64,000 nt of DNA from Neotamlana sargassicola (GTDB taxonomy: Bacteria > Bacteroidota > Bacteroidia > Flavobacteriales > Flavobacteriaceae): NCBI RefSeq assembly GCF_020523965.1, contig NZ_JAJAPX010000003.1, forward strand, positions 124,001-188,000, written 5' to 3'. The notes beneath the pieces are model-generated. The model was not told the DNA's origin and made no database searches. It saw only the letters and a list, made by a program, of their open reading frames with translations. Made by a program: the position numbers and the translations under genes. This document shows positions 54,397-63,679 of the stretch, piece by piece. Numbering within the stretch: position 1 is the stretch's first letter; each line of letters starts with the position of its first letter.

Positions 54397-55056
54397 TTAA
54401 ATTATTTTTCCATCTACCATGGTGAGTTTTCTGTCAGCCATATCTGCCAATTCGCTATTATGTGTTACGATAACAAATGTTTGTCCAAACTCGTCTCTAA
54501 GCTTAAAAAATAAATTGTGTAAGTTTTCGGCCGATTCGCTATCTAAATTCCCTGAAGGTTCATCAGCAAAAATTAAATCAGGATTATTTATTAACGCTCT
54601 TGCAACGGCAACACGCTGTTGTTCACCGCCCGAAAGCGCATTGGGTTTGTGGTTATAGCGATGCGATAATCCTAGAAAATCTAAAAGTTCTTTAGCTCGT
54701 TTTTCGACTTCAGGTTTTTTAGTGCCTTTAATAAATGCAGGTAAACAAACATTTTCTAAAGCTGTAAATTCGGGTAATAGTTGGTGAAACTGAAAAATAA
54801 AACCTATGTTTTCGTTTCTGAATTTTGCCAGCGCTTTATCGTTTAAATTATGAACAATTTGTTCATTTATTTTAAGCTGAAAATCACTGTTTATTGAAGC
54901 TTTATCTAAGGTGCTTAAAATTTGAAGTAATGTTGTTTTTCCTGCTCCAGAAGCCCCAACAATTGAAATAATTTCACCATTTTTTATTTCAAGATTTACA
55001 CCTTTTAATACATGTAAATCGCCATAATATTTATGAATGTTTTTTGCCTCAATCAT
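54397..55056 (-). CDS. ABC transporter ATPase, LolD/MacB type
   Basis: A 219-residue ATPase with Walker A GASGAGKT (34-41), Q-loop region [18 protein letters not shown], signature LSGGEQQR (141-148), Walker B LIFADEP with E166, and a switch histidine in VTHNSEL. Sequence style ([15 protein letters not shown]) is that of the LolD lipoprotein-release and MacB subgroup. No permease gene is next to it, so the partner and substrate are open. Downstream toward 54333 is the GAF kinase gene, with 63 bp between. Confidence 0.9.
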   Translation of the reverse strand: MIEAKNIHKYYGDLHVLKGVNLEIKNGEIISIVGASGAGKTTLLQILSTLDKASINSDFQLKINEQIVHNLNDKALAKFRNENIGFIFQFHQLLPEFTALENVCLPAFIKGTKKPEVEKRAKELLDFLGLSHRYNHKPNALSGGEQQRVAVARALINNPDLIFADEPSGNLDSESAENLHNLFFKLRDEFGQTFVIVTHNSELADMADRKLTMVDGKII

Positions 55057-55143
55057 TGTAAACCTTAATTATTCGTGAAATTACTATTTTATGTGATTAT
55101 CTACAATAATAGTCTTAATTTCTTTTTTTTATTAAACAGGAAT

Positions 55144-55173
55144 TTGCTTTAAGTTTTACAAACAAGTATTTTG
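55144..55173 (+). promoter_or_regulatory. Possible folE promoter
   Basis: TTG (55144-55146), 20 bases, TATTTTG (55167-55173), close to the Bacteroidota -33/-7 consensus (TTTG and TAnnTTTG) though the -7 box is one base short. The ATG of folE is 28 bp downstream. Confidence 0.3.
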
Positions 55174-55201
55174 TATTTTTATTGTTGAAAAAATTATAAT
55201 T

Positions 55202-55789
55202 ATGCCATACAACAAGTTTGAAGAATACAATATGCAAGTAACCGACGATGTTAAAGCACGTTACAAGCATATAATAAATGATTTAGGAGAAGACACACAG
55301 CGCGAAGGTTTAATAAAAACTCCTGAACGTGCGGCAAAAGCTATGCAATTTTTAACTCAAGGCTACGAGCAAGACCCAGTAGAAATATTAAAAGGCGCCA
55401 TGTTTAAGGAGTCTTATAACGAAATGGTTATTGTTAAAGATATAGAGTTGTATTCTTTATGCGAACACCATATTTTACCTTTTTTTGGAAAAGCACATAT
55501 TGCTTACATACCAAACGGTTACATTGTTGGGCTGAGTAAATTACCTAGAATTGTTGATGTTTTTGCACGACGTTTGCAAGTACAAGAGCGTTTAACCGAG
55601 CAAATTCTTGATTGTATTAACGACACCTTAAAACCTCAAGGTGTAGCAGTGGTAATTGAAGCTGCCCACATGTGTATGATGATGCGCGGAGTACAAAAAC
55701 AAAACTCAACAACTACAACATCTGGTTTTCGTGGTCAATTCGAAAAAATTGAAACACGAAACGAATTTTTAAAACTCATTGGAAAATAA
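55202..55789 (+). CDS. folE: GTP cyclohydrolase I
   Basis: A 195-residue enzyme converting GTP to dihydroneopterin triphosphate, first step of folate and pterin synthesis. Zinc ligands are C87 and H90 in [14 protein letters not shown] and C158 in AHMCMMMRG; the conserved [13 protein letters not shown] follows. The length is normal for bacterial FolE. The ATG at 55202 is supported by the family's usual N-terminal extension. Homodecamer in the cytoplasm is expected. It is divergent from the LolD-type ATPase gene. Confidence 0.95.
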   Translation: MPYNKFEEYNMQVTDDVKARYKHIINDLGEDTQREGLIKTPERAAKAMQFLTQGYEQDPVEILKGAMFKESYNEMVIVKDIELYSLCEHHILPFFGKAHIAYIPNGYIVGLSKLPRIVDVFARRLQVQERLTEQILDCINDTLKPQGVAVVIEAAHMCMMMRGVQKQNSTTTTSGFRGQFEKIETRNEFLKLIGK

Positions 55790-55841
55790 ATATATAAAAC
55801 GGTACACTTCTTGTTTATAGTATGTTATTAAATTTTATTAA

Positions 55842-56105
55842 ATGAAAGATAAATACAAAAAACTATTAATAGGCCTAGTTTTAGATGCGCTGGGTTATGT
55901 ATCGTTTGTAATTCCTGGAGTTGGCGAATTTTCAGATATTATTTGGGCTCCGGTTTCTGGTTGGTTAATGACGAAGCTTTACAAAGGTAAACCAGGAAAA
56001 ATAGCAGGTTTAATTTCTGTAGTTGAAGAGGCTTTACCAGGTTTTGATGTTATACCGACATTTACGTTAATGTGGCTTTATACCTATGTATTTAACAAAA
56101 AATAA
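55842..56105 (+). CDS. Small conserved membrane protein
   Basis: An 87-residue protein with two hydrophobic stretches (about residues 8-30, LIGLVLDALGYVSFVIPGVG, and 66-83, DVIPTFTLMWLYTYVF). The sequence GEFSDIIWAPVSGWLMTKLYKGKPGKIA between them is well-ordered and typical of a small Bacteroidota membrane family without known function. It is 52 bp after folE and 68 bp before the GH3 gene in the same direction. Confidence 0.75.
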   Translation: MKDKYKKLLIGLVLDALGYVSFVIPGVGEFSDIIWAPVSGWLMTKLYKGKPGKIAGLISVVEEALPGFDVIPTFTLMWLYTYVFNKK

Positions 56106-56173
56106 GCATACATTTAACACTTATTAAACTCTCGTTGAACGCCAATTTATGTAAATTAATAGAAAAAACATAA

Positions 56174-57700
56174 ATGGCAATATTAGGTAGTATAATTAAA
56201 GGAATAATAGATTTACAAGGCGTTTTTTCTTCAGAAGTAAATCATATTGAAGCTCAACAAACGGTTTTAAAAGATTTATTAAATAAAGCAAAAAATACAC
56301 AGTTTGGTAAACACTATAATTTTGAAGCCATTTTAAATGCTGATAATATTGAAAAAGCTTTTGCTGATGCTGTTCCTTATTTCGATTATGACCAAATTAA
56401 CGATGCATGGTGGCATAAATTACATGACGGTGAAACCGATGTAACTTGGCCCGGAGAGTTATCATATTTTGCTTTAAGTTCTGGTACTACAGGAAAAACT
56501 AGTAAGCGTATTCCTGTAACTGACGACATGGTTGATGCCATTAGAAGTTCAGGAATAAAACAAGTATTATCTTTAAATAACTTCGATTTTCCAGCAGATT
56601 TTTTTGAAAAAGAAATTATGATGCTTGGTAGCTCTACCGATTTAGAAGAGAACAATGAATTTCTTGAAGGTGAAATTAGCGGAATTAGCGCAAGTAACAT
56701 TCCGTTTTGGTTTAAAGGTTACTACAAACCTGGAGAAAATATTGCCAAAATTGACGATTGGGATGATCGCGTTCAGCGTATAGCAGAACGTGCTAAAGAT
56801 TGGGATATTGGCGCGTTAAGTGGTATCCCGTCTTGGATTGAGTTAATGCTTCAAAAAGTAATAGATTATCATAACTTAAATAACATTCATGAAATCTGGC
56901 CTAACCTAACCGTTTATACTTCTGGTGGTGTTGCTTTTGGACCTTACGAAAAAAGTTTTCATGCCTTAATGGGTAAACCTGTTACGGTTATAGATACCTA
57001 CTTAGCTTCCGAAGGTTATTTGGCTACTCAAGTGCGTCCAGAAACCGATGCCATGCAATTAAATACAGAACAAGGTATTTACTTTGAGTTTGTACCGTTT
57101 AAACCAGAATATATAAATCCAGACGGTTCTTTATCCCAAGATGCGCCAGTGGTTACTTTAAGTGATGTAGAATTAAATCAAGATTATGTTTTAATAATTA
57201 GTACTGTTAGTGGTGCATGGCGCTATTTAATTGGCGATACAATTGAATTTACTGATGTTGAGCGTGCAGAAATTAAAATTACTGGTAGAACAAAATTCTT
57301 TTTAAACACTGTTGGGTCTCAGTTATCTGTAAATAAAATGGATGCAGCTATGAAAGGATTAGAAGCGCATTTTAAAACAAAAATTACAGAATACACTATA
57401 TGTGCCAAAAGGGGAGAAGATGACGAATTTTATCATTTTTGGTACATAGGGGCAGATAATGAAAATTTAAATGAAGAAGAAGTGGCTGAAGCTTTAGATA
57501 ATTTACTAAAAGAAGCTAATAAAAACTACAAAGTAGCCAGAAGTAAAGCATTGCATGGCGTTAAAGTAAAAATTATAAATCCTGAAATGTTTCATGAGTG
57601 GAATGCCGAAAACAAGAAGAAAGGTGGCCAAGTAAAAATGGAACGCGTAATGGGTGAAGATAAATTTGAAACTTGGGAAAATTTTATCGAGAAAAATTAA
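56174..57700 (+). CDS. GH3-type acyl-amido synthetase
   Basis: A 508-residue protein of the GH3 auxin-responsive-promoter family, which belongs to the ANL adenylate-forming enzymes. The ATP-binding motif is SSGTTGKTSKRIP near residue 100, and GAWRYLIGDTIEFTDV plus the hinge-like TGRTKFFLNTVGSQLS mark the rest of the active site. In plants GH3 enzymes join amino acids to hormones; bacterial substrates are largely unknown. Here the neighbours (folE, FAD protein) give no clue. Its stop codon overlaps that of the convergent FAD protein gene by 3 bp. Confidence 0.85.
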   Translation: MAILGSIIKGIIDLQGVFSSEVNHIEAQQTVLKDLLNKAKNTQFGKHYNFEAILNADNIEKAFADAVPYFDYDQINDAWWHKLHDGETDVTWPGELSYFALSSGTTGKTSKRIPVTDDMVDAIRSSGIKQVLSLNNFDFPADFFEKEIMMLGSSTDLEENNEFLEGEISGISASNIPFWFKGYYKPGENIAKIDDWDDRVQRIAERAKDWDIGALSGIPSWIELMLQKVIDYHNLNNIHEIWPNLTVYTSGGVAFGPYEKSFHALMGKPVTVIDTYLASEGYLATQVRPETDAMQLNTEQGIYFEFVPFKPEYINPDGSLSQDAPVVTLSDVELNQDYVLIISTVSGAWRYLIGDTIEFTDVERAEIKITGRTKFFLNTVGSQLSVNKMDAAMKGLEAHFKTKITEYTICAKRGEDDEFYHFWYIGADNENLNEEEVAEALDNLLKEANKNYKVARSKALHGVKVKIINPEMFHEWNAENKKKGGQVKMERVMGEDKFETWENFIEKN

Positions 57701-59430
57701 TTTGAGATTCGTTTTATAACACCAATTGCCCAATCGTTAATTCTAGTGCCAAAACATTCTAAAATTGCATCTACGCCAACAACACTGCCTTTGGCAAGTC
57801 TTCCTAAAACAGATAGATTAATTGGTTTAGATGTGTTTTTAGATATTACAGTACCATTTTTATTTGTATGAATTCCTAGTTTAGAGTGTATAGGTTGTAT
57901 TAAATCGTTTCTTAATAAGTTTTTTATGAGTAAGGTGGTAACCTCGCTAATTTTTGGAGTGCTTAAAACGCTATTTATTAAAACATTAATGGTTATCGAA
58001 TCTGTTTGTTTTGTGAAAATAAGCTCATTTTTTTCTGTTGATATTTTAGGATTATCACAGAATTGAAACGACACGATATTGCTTCTATGCAAAGCTAAAA
58101 GTTGTTGCATACTTTGTACAGGAGGCCCGTAGGAATATCGCTTTAATGTTTCATCTAATAAAATAACCGAAGCTATTACTTCTTCCGATATTTCGGCATG
58201 CGAAAATGTTTTATACAAAATAGGTTGGCAATGTTTCCAAACTTGCCCAACACAATAATCTAAAGATATAGCACTCTGGTTACAAGCCATTTCAACAAAA
58301 TTAGAAATAATTAATTCTGGTTTATTATCTGTGCTTTCAATCAATTCATGGTTATGTTTTTGATTATCTAACCAATGAATAATACACGTTTTAATACTGT
58401 CAATGTCATTAATTTCAGGAGCATATCGATTTTCTATTTTCAAATACACTTCAGTTGCAATATCTGCAATTGTATGTTTTAAAAAATAGTTATCGTTTAC
58501 AGATAAAGGTTTATTGGCAGCGGCTTGTGTTTTGTATTTAAAATAGTCTGCTTGCTTTTCATTTATTTCAAATAATTTATTAATAGTTTCATTTAGTGGT
58601 TTTGGTGCCATTATTAAGCCATCAAGTGAATATAAAACTATTTTTTTTGGTACTTTAGGCGACGTAGAAAAGTTACATTTTAAAGTATTGTTGTCTTCAA
58701 TTTTAAAATAACCACCTCTTGCCACGGTTAAGGCTCTCATAGCATCTAACATTGCTAACCCCATCCCACGTATGGCTACATTATCAGTCTTTTTTATGTC
58801 ATGAGAATCTATAATATTTTTAATGGGATATGTTTCAGAAAAACATTTAAAAGTAGAAGAAGGTAATTGGGTTTCATACTCTAAAATATCAGCATCAATT
58901 TTAGTTGGTTGATGCCCTACAGTTAACAAAACTTCATCAAAATTAAAATAGTCTGTGTTTTGGGTAGTTATATTAAATTTGTCTTCATTTAAATTTATAG
59001 CTGCAACACAAGAATTAATTACAGTAACAATTTCAGCGTTTTTTAAGATGTTTATTAAAGTATTAGCACGTTCCCTTAAATATTTTCCAATTTGGTTGCG
59101 AGACGGAAACGTTTCAATGTTTGCAATGTTATTTTGGGTATTATTATTTTTATTCCATTCGTCATAATTAGGGAAGTTAGGAATTGTAATATTATTTATT
59201 TCAATTTTTGGTCGTCCATGTAGCTCTTTCAAATGTTTATTAGAAATATTTGCTAAGTTTATATCAGGTTGTTGTGTATTCCAAACAAAGCTTGTTCCTA
59301 ACTCTGTATTAACTTCAAAAATTGATATTTCAAATTTCTTTTTAAAGTCATGTTTACTCAAATTCAATAATAGTTGCTCTAAAGCATGTAATCCTCTTGG
59401 GCCAAAACCTACAATTGCAATTTTTATCAT
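57697..59430 (-). CDS. FAD/NAD(P)-binding protein (FAD_NAD_binding_9)
   Basis: A 577-residue protein starting with a dinucleotide-binding motif IAIVGFGPRGLHALEQLLLN (GxGxxG). The segment DEVLLTVGHQPTKID and the late GLGMLDAMRAL-like stretch (about residue 205, VAIRGMGLAMLDAMRAL) show two nucleotide folds as in flavin monooxygenases and related enzymes. The group is widespread but its reaction is generally unknown. Its 3' end overlaps the GH3 gene in opposite direction, and the peptidase gene lies 10 bp upstream in the same direction. Confidence 0.82.
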   Translation of the reverse strand: MIKIAIVGFGPRGLHALEQLLLNLSKHDFKKKFEISIFEVNTELGTSFVWNTQQPDINLANISNKHLKELHGRPKIEINNITIPNFPNYDEWNKNNNTQNNIANIETFPSRNQIGKYLRERANTLINILKNAEIVTVINSCVAAINLNEDKFNITTQNTDYFNFDEVLLTVGHQPTKIDADILEYETQLPSSTFKCFSETYPIKNIIDSHDIKKTDNVAIRGMGLAMLDAMRALTVARGGYFKIEDNNTLKCNFSTSPKVPKKIVLYSLDGLIMAPKPLNETINKLFEINEKQADYFKYKTQAAANKPLSVNDNYFLKHTIADIATEVYLKIENRYAPEINDIDSIKTCIIHWLDNQKHNHELIESTDNKPELIISNFVEMACNQSAISLDYCVGQVWKHCQPILYKTFSHAEISEEVIASVILLDETLKRYSYGPPVQSMQQLLALHRSNIVSFQFCDNPKISTEKNELIFTKQTDSITINVLINSVLSTPKISEVTTLLIKNLLRNDLIQPIHSKLGIHTNKNGTVISKNTSKPINLSVLGRLAKGSVVGVDAILECFGTRINDWAIGVIKRISN

Positions 59431-59440
59431 GAATAGTTTT

Positions 59441-60055
59441 TTAGTTAGTTTCTACAATTTCCATAATTTCTTCTGGAGACAAATAATATTTTTTTATCCT
59501 GTTTTTATAAGCTGTTGTTATATCTGCGTTATTTAATATAAAGTTTTTGGTTTTAATAATGTATTTGGCCATTCCATGTTTTACGGCATAAGTATCGGCA
59601 GCTCGTTCAGCTTCAACAATATGATTGTCTGAAAATAGATATTTAACACCGAAACCAATTAAATTTAAAGTACTTCGGTTTTGGTAATCTTTTATATGCC
59701 CGAGTTCATGACCAATCCAACCTATTAAGATATCAGAGGGAATGTTTTTGGTTAAAAATTTCTTATCAGATATTTTAAAGGTTTCACTAATTAAAATTAC
59801 ATAATCACGATGTTCTTTTGTTTTAAAAAAACTACTTAATTTAGGCTGTGCCTGCATGGTAGATTTTTTAATGTTTTTTTTAAACTTAAATTCTATATGT
59901 GTGTCTTTTAATTCGGGGTAATACTTTAATGCAGTTTCTACTTCTTGTTTTATACTTACAGGTATAATTTTATCCTTCAACATATGGTTCTTGTTTATCG
60001 CATACACTAACGTAATTATAGTTAGTGTAACAATGGTTAAATATTTCATTTTCAT
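59441..60055 (-). CDS. Small HExxH metallopeptidase
   Basis: A 204-residue protein with an N-terminal signal or anchor (about residues 4-20, YLTIVTLTIITLVYAI) and a zinc site HELGH at H116-H120, followed by the ligand region EAERAAD (150-156) as in M48-type gluzincins. It is shorter than usual M48 proteins and lacks other family markers. The start is set at ATG 60055; the longer frame would begin inside the terminator of the gene upstream. It has the same direction as the FAD protein gene. Confidence 0.75.
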   Translation of the reverse strand: MKMKYLTIVTLTIITLVYAINKNHMLKDKIIPVSIKQEVETALKYYPELKDTHIEFKFKKNIKKSTMQAQPKLSSFFKTKEHRDYVILISETFKISDKKFLTKNIPSDILIGWIGHELGHIKDYQNRSTLNLIGFGVKYLFSDNHIVEAERAADTYAVKHGMAKYIIKTKNFILNNADITTAYKNRIKKYYLSPEEIMEIVETN

Positions 60056-60080
60056 ATACATTAAGATAAGGATAAAATAG

Positions 60081-60106
60081 AAAAGCACCCAATTTTGGGT
60101 GCTTTT
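60081..60106 (-). terminator. Rho-independent terminator of the outer-membrane protein gene
   Basis: A 12-bp perfect stem (AAAAGCACCCAA at 60081-60092, TTGGGTGCTTTT at 60095-60106) with a 2-nt loop, followed on the minus strand by a T-rich run. It lies just after the stop of the beta-barrel gene. Confidence 0.85.
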
Positions 60107-60127
60107 TAAGTTTTATTTAGCGTTTAT

Positions 60128-60631
60128 TTAAAATTGATATCTCACGCCTAGTGCAATATCGAAATCTAAATCATTGTTATCATAATAATCATCCCCAAAA
60201 CCTACTTCTGGTCTAAAATCTAATGAAAGTAGTAACGGGAAATCAAAGGCATATTCAATACCAATATTTCCAGCAGCAAAAATAAAAGTTTCACCATCAT
60301 CTTCATCTAGGTTGTTAAAATAGCGGGCATCATAATCGTAAGCAGCTAAACCACCACCAACACCGGCATACCAATTAAAATTGCCTTCAATTGGCCAAAC
60401 CCATTGGTACAAACCTGTTAATTTAAAACCATCGTAATTTCTTGAGCTTCTCCATCCTAAATCCAATTCAAGTCTATTATTATCAGACAAAGCGCGTTGG
60501 TACGATACTTCTGGGCCTAAACCATCGCTTCCGCCAAGGCGTAAACCAATAGCGTTTTCAGCAATGTTTTGTGCATTTATTGTAGTTGCAAAACCTAAAA
60601 TGGTTAATGATAATAAAAATAATTTTTTCAT
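60128..60631 (-). CDS. Small outer-membrane beta-barrel protein
   Basis: A 167-residue exported protein with signal peptide ending INAQ near residue 21. The mature part shows alternating strands suited to an eight-stranded barrel (AIGLRLGGSDGLGPEVSYQR, NRLELDLGWRSS, FNWYAGVGGGLAAYDYDARY) and ends with FDIALGVRYQF, a terminal aromatic as the BAM complex expects. A DDYYDNNDLDFD acidic loop is visible. No specific function is known. It has its own terminator and 135 bp before the divergent dehydrogenase. Confidence 0.85.
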   Translation of the reverse strand: MKKLFLLSLTILGFATTINAQNIAENAIGLRLGGSDGLGPEVSYQRALSDNNRLELDLGWRSSRNYDGFKLTGLYQWVWPIEGNFNWYAGVGGGLAAYDYDARYFNNLDEDDGETFIFAAGNIGIEYAFDFPLLLSLDFRPEVGFGDDYYDNNDLDFDIALGVRYQF

Positions 60632-60766
60632 AAAGTTGTTTTTTGTTTAATGTAATTTACGAATTGTTAATCAAAACAGATGTTAAGTAAATTATAAAAT
60701 TTGGTTTTAGATTAATAACGCTAAAAATGTAATTATATTTATCCTTTTAGAAGTTTAAATTTCAAG

Positions 60767-63679
60767 ATGTCTTTAAAACAATTAAAATCTAATTTAGCCG
60801 GAGAACTGTACTTCGATAATTTATTAAAAGCCATATACGCCACCGATGCTTCTGTATATAGAATTCTTCCAGAAGCTGTAGCTTATCCAAAAGATATTCA
60901 AGATATTAAAAGTCTTATAGCATATGCGAAACAGCATAAAACGTCTTTAATTCCGCGTACCGCAGGAACATCTTTAGCTGGACAATGTGTAGGTGAAGGT
61001 ATTGTTGTAGATGTTTCTAAACACTTCACAAAAATTATAAATTTTAATGAAAAAGAAAAAACAATAACTGTACAACCAGGCGTTGTTAGAGATGCTTTAA
61101 ATAATTATTTGAAACCTTATGGTCTCTTTTTTGGCCCCAATACATCTACCTCAAACCGATGTATGATTGGAGGAATGGTTGGTAATAATTCCTCTGGAAC
61201 AACATCAATTCAATATGGTGTAACTCGCGATAAAGTTTTGGAAATGCATACTATTTTAAGCGATGGAACTGAGGTAGTTTTTGGTGAGCTTTCTAAAAAC
61301 GAATTTCAAAAAAAGCTAGAATTAAAGACATTAGAAGGCGATATTTACCGCACCATTTATTCAGAGTTAAATAGCGATGTTGTACAAAAGCAAATTCAAG
61401 AAAATTTTCCTAAACCAGAAATTCATAGAAGAAATACAGGTTATGCTATAGATGAGTTAATAAAATCTGAAGTGTTTAATACATCTTCGCAAAAGTTTAA
61501 TTTATGTAAGCTGCTTTGTGGTAGCGAAGGTACATTAGCTTTTACCACGCAAATTACATTAAAACTAGATGTGTTGCCTCCAGAAAAAAGCATTATGGTA
61601 GCAGCACATTTTAATAGCATAGAAAACTGTTTAAACAGTGTTGCTATGACCATGAAGCATAATTTGTACACCTGTGAAATGATGGATAAAACCATTTTAG
61701 ATTGTACAAAGCATAACAAAACCCAACAAGAAAACCGGTATTTTATTGAAGGCGATCCTAAAGCCATTTTAATGTGTGAGCTAAGGTCTCATAGCTTAGA
61801 CGATGTAAATAAACAAGCCGAAAAACTAATTGCAGATATAGAGGGGACTGGTTTAAGTTATGCGTACCCTACACTTGTTGGGCCTAATATAAACAAAGCT
61901 AATAATTTAAGAAGTGCAGGTTTAGGCTTGTTAGGGAATATTATTGGTGATAAAAAATCTGCGGCATGTATAGAGGATACGGCTGTATCTGTTACAGATT
62001 TAGCTAGTTATATATCAGATTTTACAAAATTAATGGATGGCTACAATCAGGAAGCAATTTATTATGCCCATGCCGGAGCAGGAGAGCTACATTTACGACC
62101 AGTATTAAATTTAAAAAAAGCAGAAGATGTAATGCTTTTTAAAAAAATAACTACCGATGTAGCCCATTTAGTGAAAAAATACAATGGTTCAATGAGTGGT
62201 GAACATGGCGATGGTATAGTAAGGTCTGGGTTTATTAAATTAATGATTGGTGAAGCCAATTACAACATTTTAAAACATATTAAACAAGTTTTTGATGCCG
62301 ATAATATTTTTAATCCAGGTAAAATTATTGATGCTTTACCTATGGACCAAAATTTGCGTTACGTTGCAAATAGAGCAGAACCGGAAATTGAAACTTTTCT
62401 AGATTTCTCTAAATCGCAAGGTATTTTACGAGAAACCGAAAAATGCAATGGCTCTGGCGATTGCCGTAAAGCACCAGAATTTGGTGGTGTTATGTGCCCA
62501 AGTTATAGGGCAACGCGTAACGAAAAAGATACTACAAGAGCAAGAGCCAATGCCTTACGTGAGTTTTTAACCAATTCGAGTAAAGCTAATAAATTTGATA
62601 ACCCAGAATTAAAAGACGTTTTTAATTTATGTTTAAGTTGTAAAGCTTGTGCTAGCGAATGCCCAAGTAGTGTAGATGTAGCTAGTTTAAAAGCGGAGTT
62701 TCAATACCAATATCAAAAAGCAAATGGTGTTAGCTTGCGCACAAAGTTGTTTGCATACAACAATAAGTTAAATGCTTATGCTAGCATATTTCCAAGGTTT
62801 TCAAATGCTGTGTTTTCAAATAAATTGACTTCTTCAATTATTAAGCAGGCGAGTGGTGTGGCGGCAAAACGAAGTTTACCTTTAATTTCTAATATCAGCT
62901 TAAAAAACTATTATAAAACAGTTAATAAAAATTCTGAAGAAAAAAAATATATAAAAACGGTGTATTTGTTTAATGATGAGTTTACAAATTTTTTAGACTC
63001 AGAAATTGGTCAAGATGCACTACAACTATTATCTGCTTTAAACTATAAAGTTGAAATTTTAAATAATTTTGAATCGGGCAGAGCATTCATTTCAAAAGGT
63101 TTGTTAAAACAAGCTAAAAGTATGGCCAACAAAAATATAGCCTTATTTAAAGATGAAATTACAGCAGATACACCTTTAATAGGCATTGAGCCATCAGCCA
63201 TATTAACTTTTAAAGATGAATATTTAAAATTAGCAGATGATAACGCTTCCGCGGAAGCGATTGCCCAAAACACGTTTTTAATTGAAGAATTTTTACAGCA
63301 AGAAATTCTATTAGGGCATATAAAAGCAGAACAGTTTACAAATGAAGCAAAAGTTGTAAAATTCCATGGGCATTGTCATCAAAAAGCATTAGGCAATCAA
63401 TTATCTAGTTTTGCAGTATTAAATTTACCAGCAAATTATAAAGTTACTATTATACCAAGTGGTTGCTGTGGTATGGCTGGAAGTTTTGGTTACGAAAAAG
63501 AGCATTACAACGTAAGTATGCAAATAGGCAGTCAAACTTTGTTTCCGGCAGTTAAAAATGCATCAGATGAGGTTATAATTTCAGCAAACGGTACAAGTTG
63601 TAGGCATCAAATAAAAGATGGAACAAAAAAAATAGCAAAGCATCCTGTAACTATTTTAAAAGAAGCTTTAATCATCTAA
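60767..63679 (+). CDS. FAD-binding oxidase fused to Fe-S (CCG) domain, 2-hydroxyacid dehydrogenase type
   Basis: A 970-residue three-part enzyme. Residues 20-175 are a FAD_binding_4 domain (PRTAGTSLAGQCVGEGIVVD, GGMVGNNSSGTTSIQYG), followed by a FAD-oxidase C-terminal domain to about 525 (YYAHAGAGELHLRP, GEHGDGIVRSGF). Then two ferredoxin-type clusters (CNGSGDCRKAPEFGG and CLSCKACASECP) and a CCG-type end (FHGHCHQKALG, PSGCCGMAGSFGYEKEH). The layout is that of D-lactate or other 2-hydroxyacid dehydrogenases that pass electrons to the quinone pool. The exact substrate cannot be read. Its last 12 bases overlap the convergent phosphoesterase gene. Confidence 0.92.
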   Translation: MSLKQLKSNLAGELYFDNLLKAIYATDASVYRILPEAVAYPKDIQDIKSLIAYAKQHKTSLIPRTAGTSLAGQCVGEGIVVDVSKHFTKIINFNEKEKTITVQPGVVRDALNNYLKPYGLFFGPNTSTSNRCMIGGMVGNNSSGTTSIQYGVTRDKVLEMHTILSDGTEVVFGELSKNEFQKKLELKTLEGDIYRTIYSELNSDVVQKQIQENFPKPEIHRRNTGYAIDELIKSEVFNTSSQKFNLCKLLCGSEGTLAFTTQITLKLDVLPPEKSIMVAAHFNSIENCLNSVAMTMKHNLYTCEMMDKTILDCTKHNKTQQENRYFIEGDPKAILMCELRSHSLDDVNKQAEKLIADIEGTGLSYAYPTLVGPNINKANNLRSAGLGLLGNIIGDKKSAACIEDTAVSVTDLASYISDFTKLMDGYNQEAIYYAHAGAGELHLRPVLNLKKAEDVMLFKKITTDVAHLVKKYNGSMSGEHGDGIVRSGFIKLMIGEANYNILKHIKQVFDADNIFNPGKIIDALPMDQNLRYVANRAEPEIETFLDFSKSQGILRETEKCNGSGDCRKAPEFGGVMCPSYRATRNEKDTTRARANALREFLTNSSKANKFDNPELKDVFNLCLSCKACASECPSSVDVASLKAEFQYQYQKANGVSLRTKLFAYNNKLNAYASIFPRFSNAVFSNKLTSSIIKQASGVAAKRSLPLISNISLKNYYKTVNKNSEEKKYIKTVYLFNDEFTNFLDSEIGQDALQLLSALNYKVEILNNFESGRAFISKGLLKQAKSMANKNIALFKDEITADTPLIGIEPSAILTFKDEYLKLADDNASAEAIAQNTFLIEEFLQQEILLGHIKAEQFTNEAKVVKFHGHCHQKALGNQLSSFAVLNLPANYKVTIIPSGCCGMAGSFGYEKEHYNVSMQIGSQTLFPAVKNASDEVIISANGTSCRHQIKDGTKKIAKHPVTILKEALII

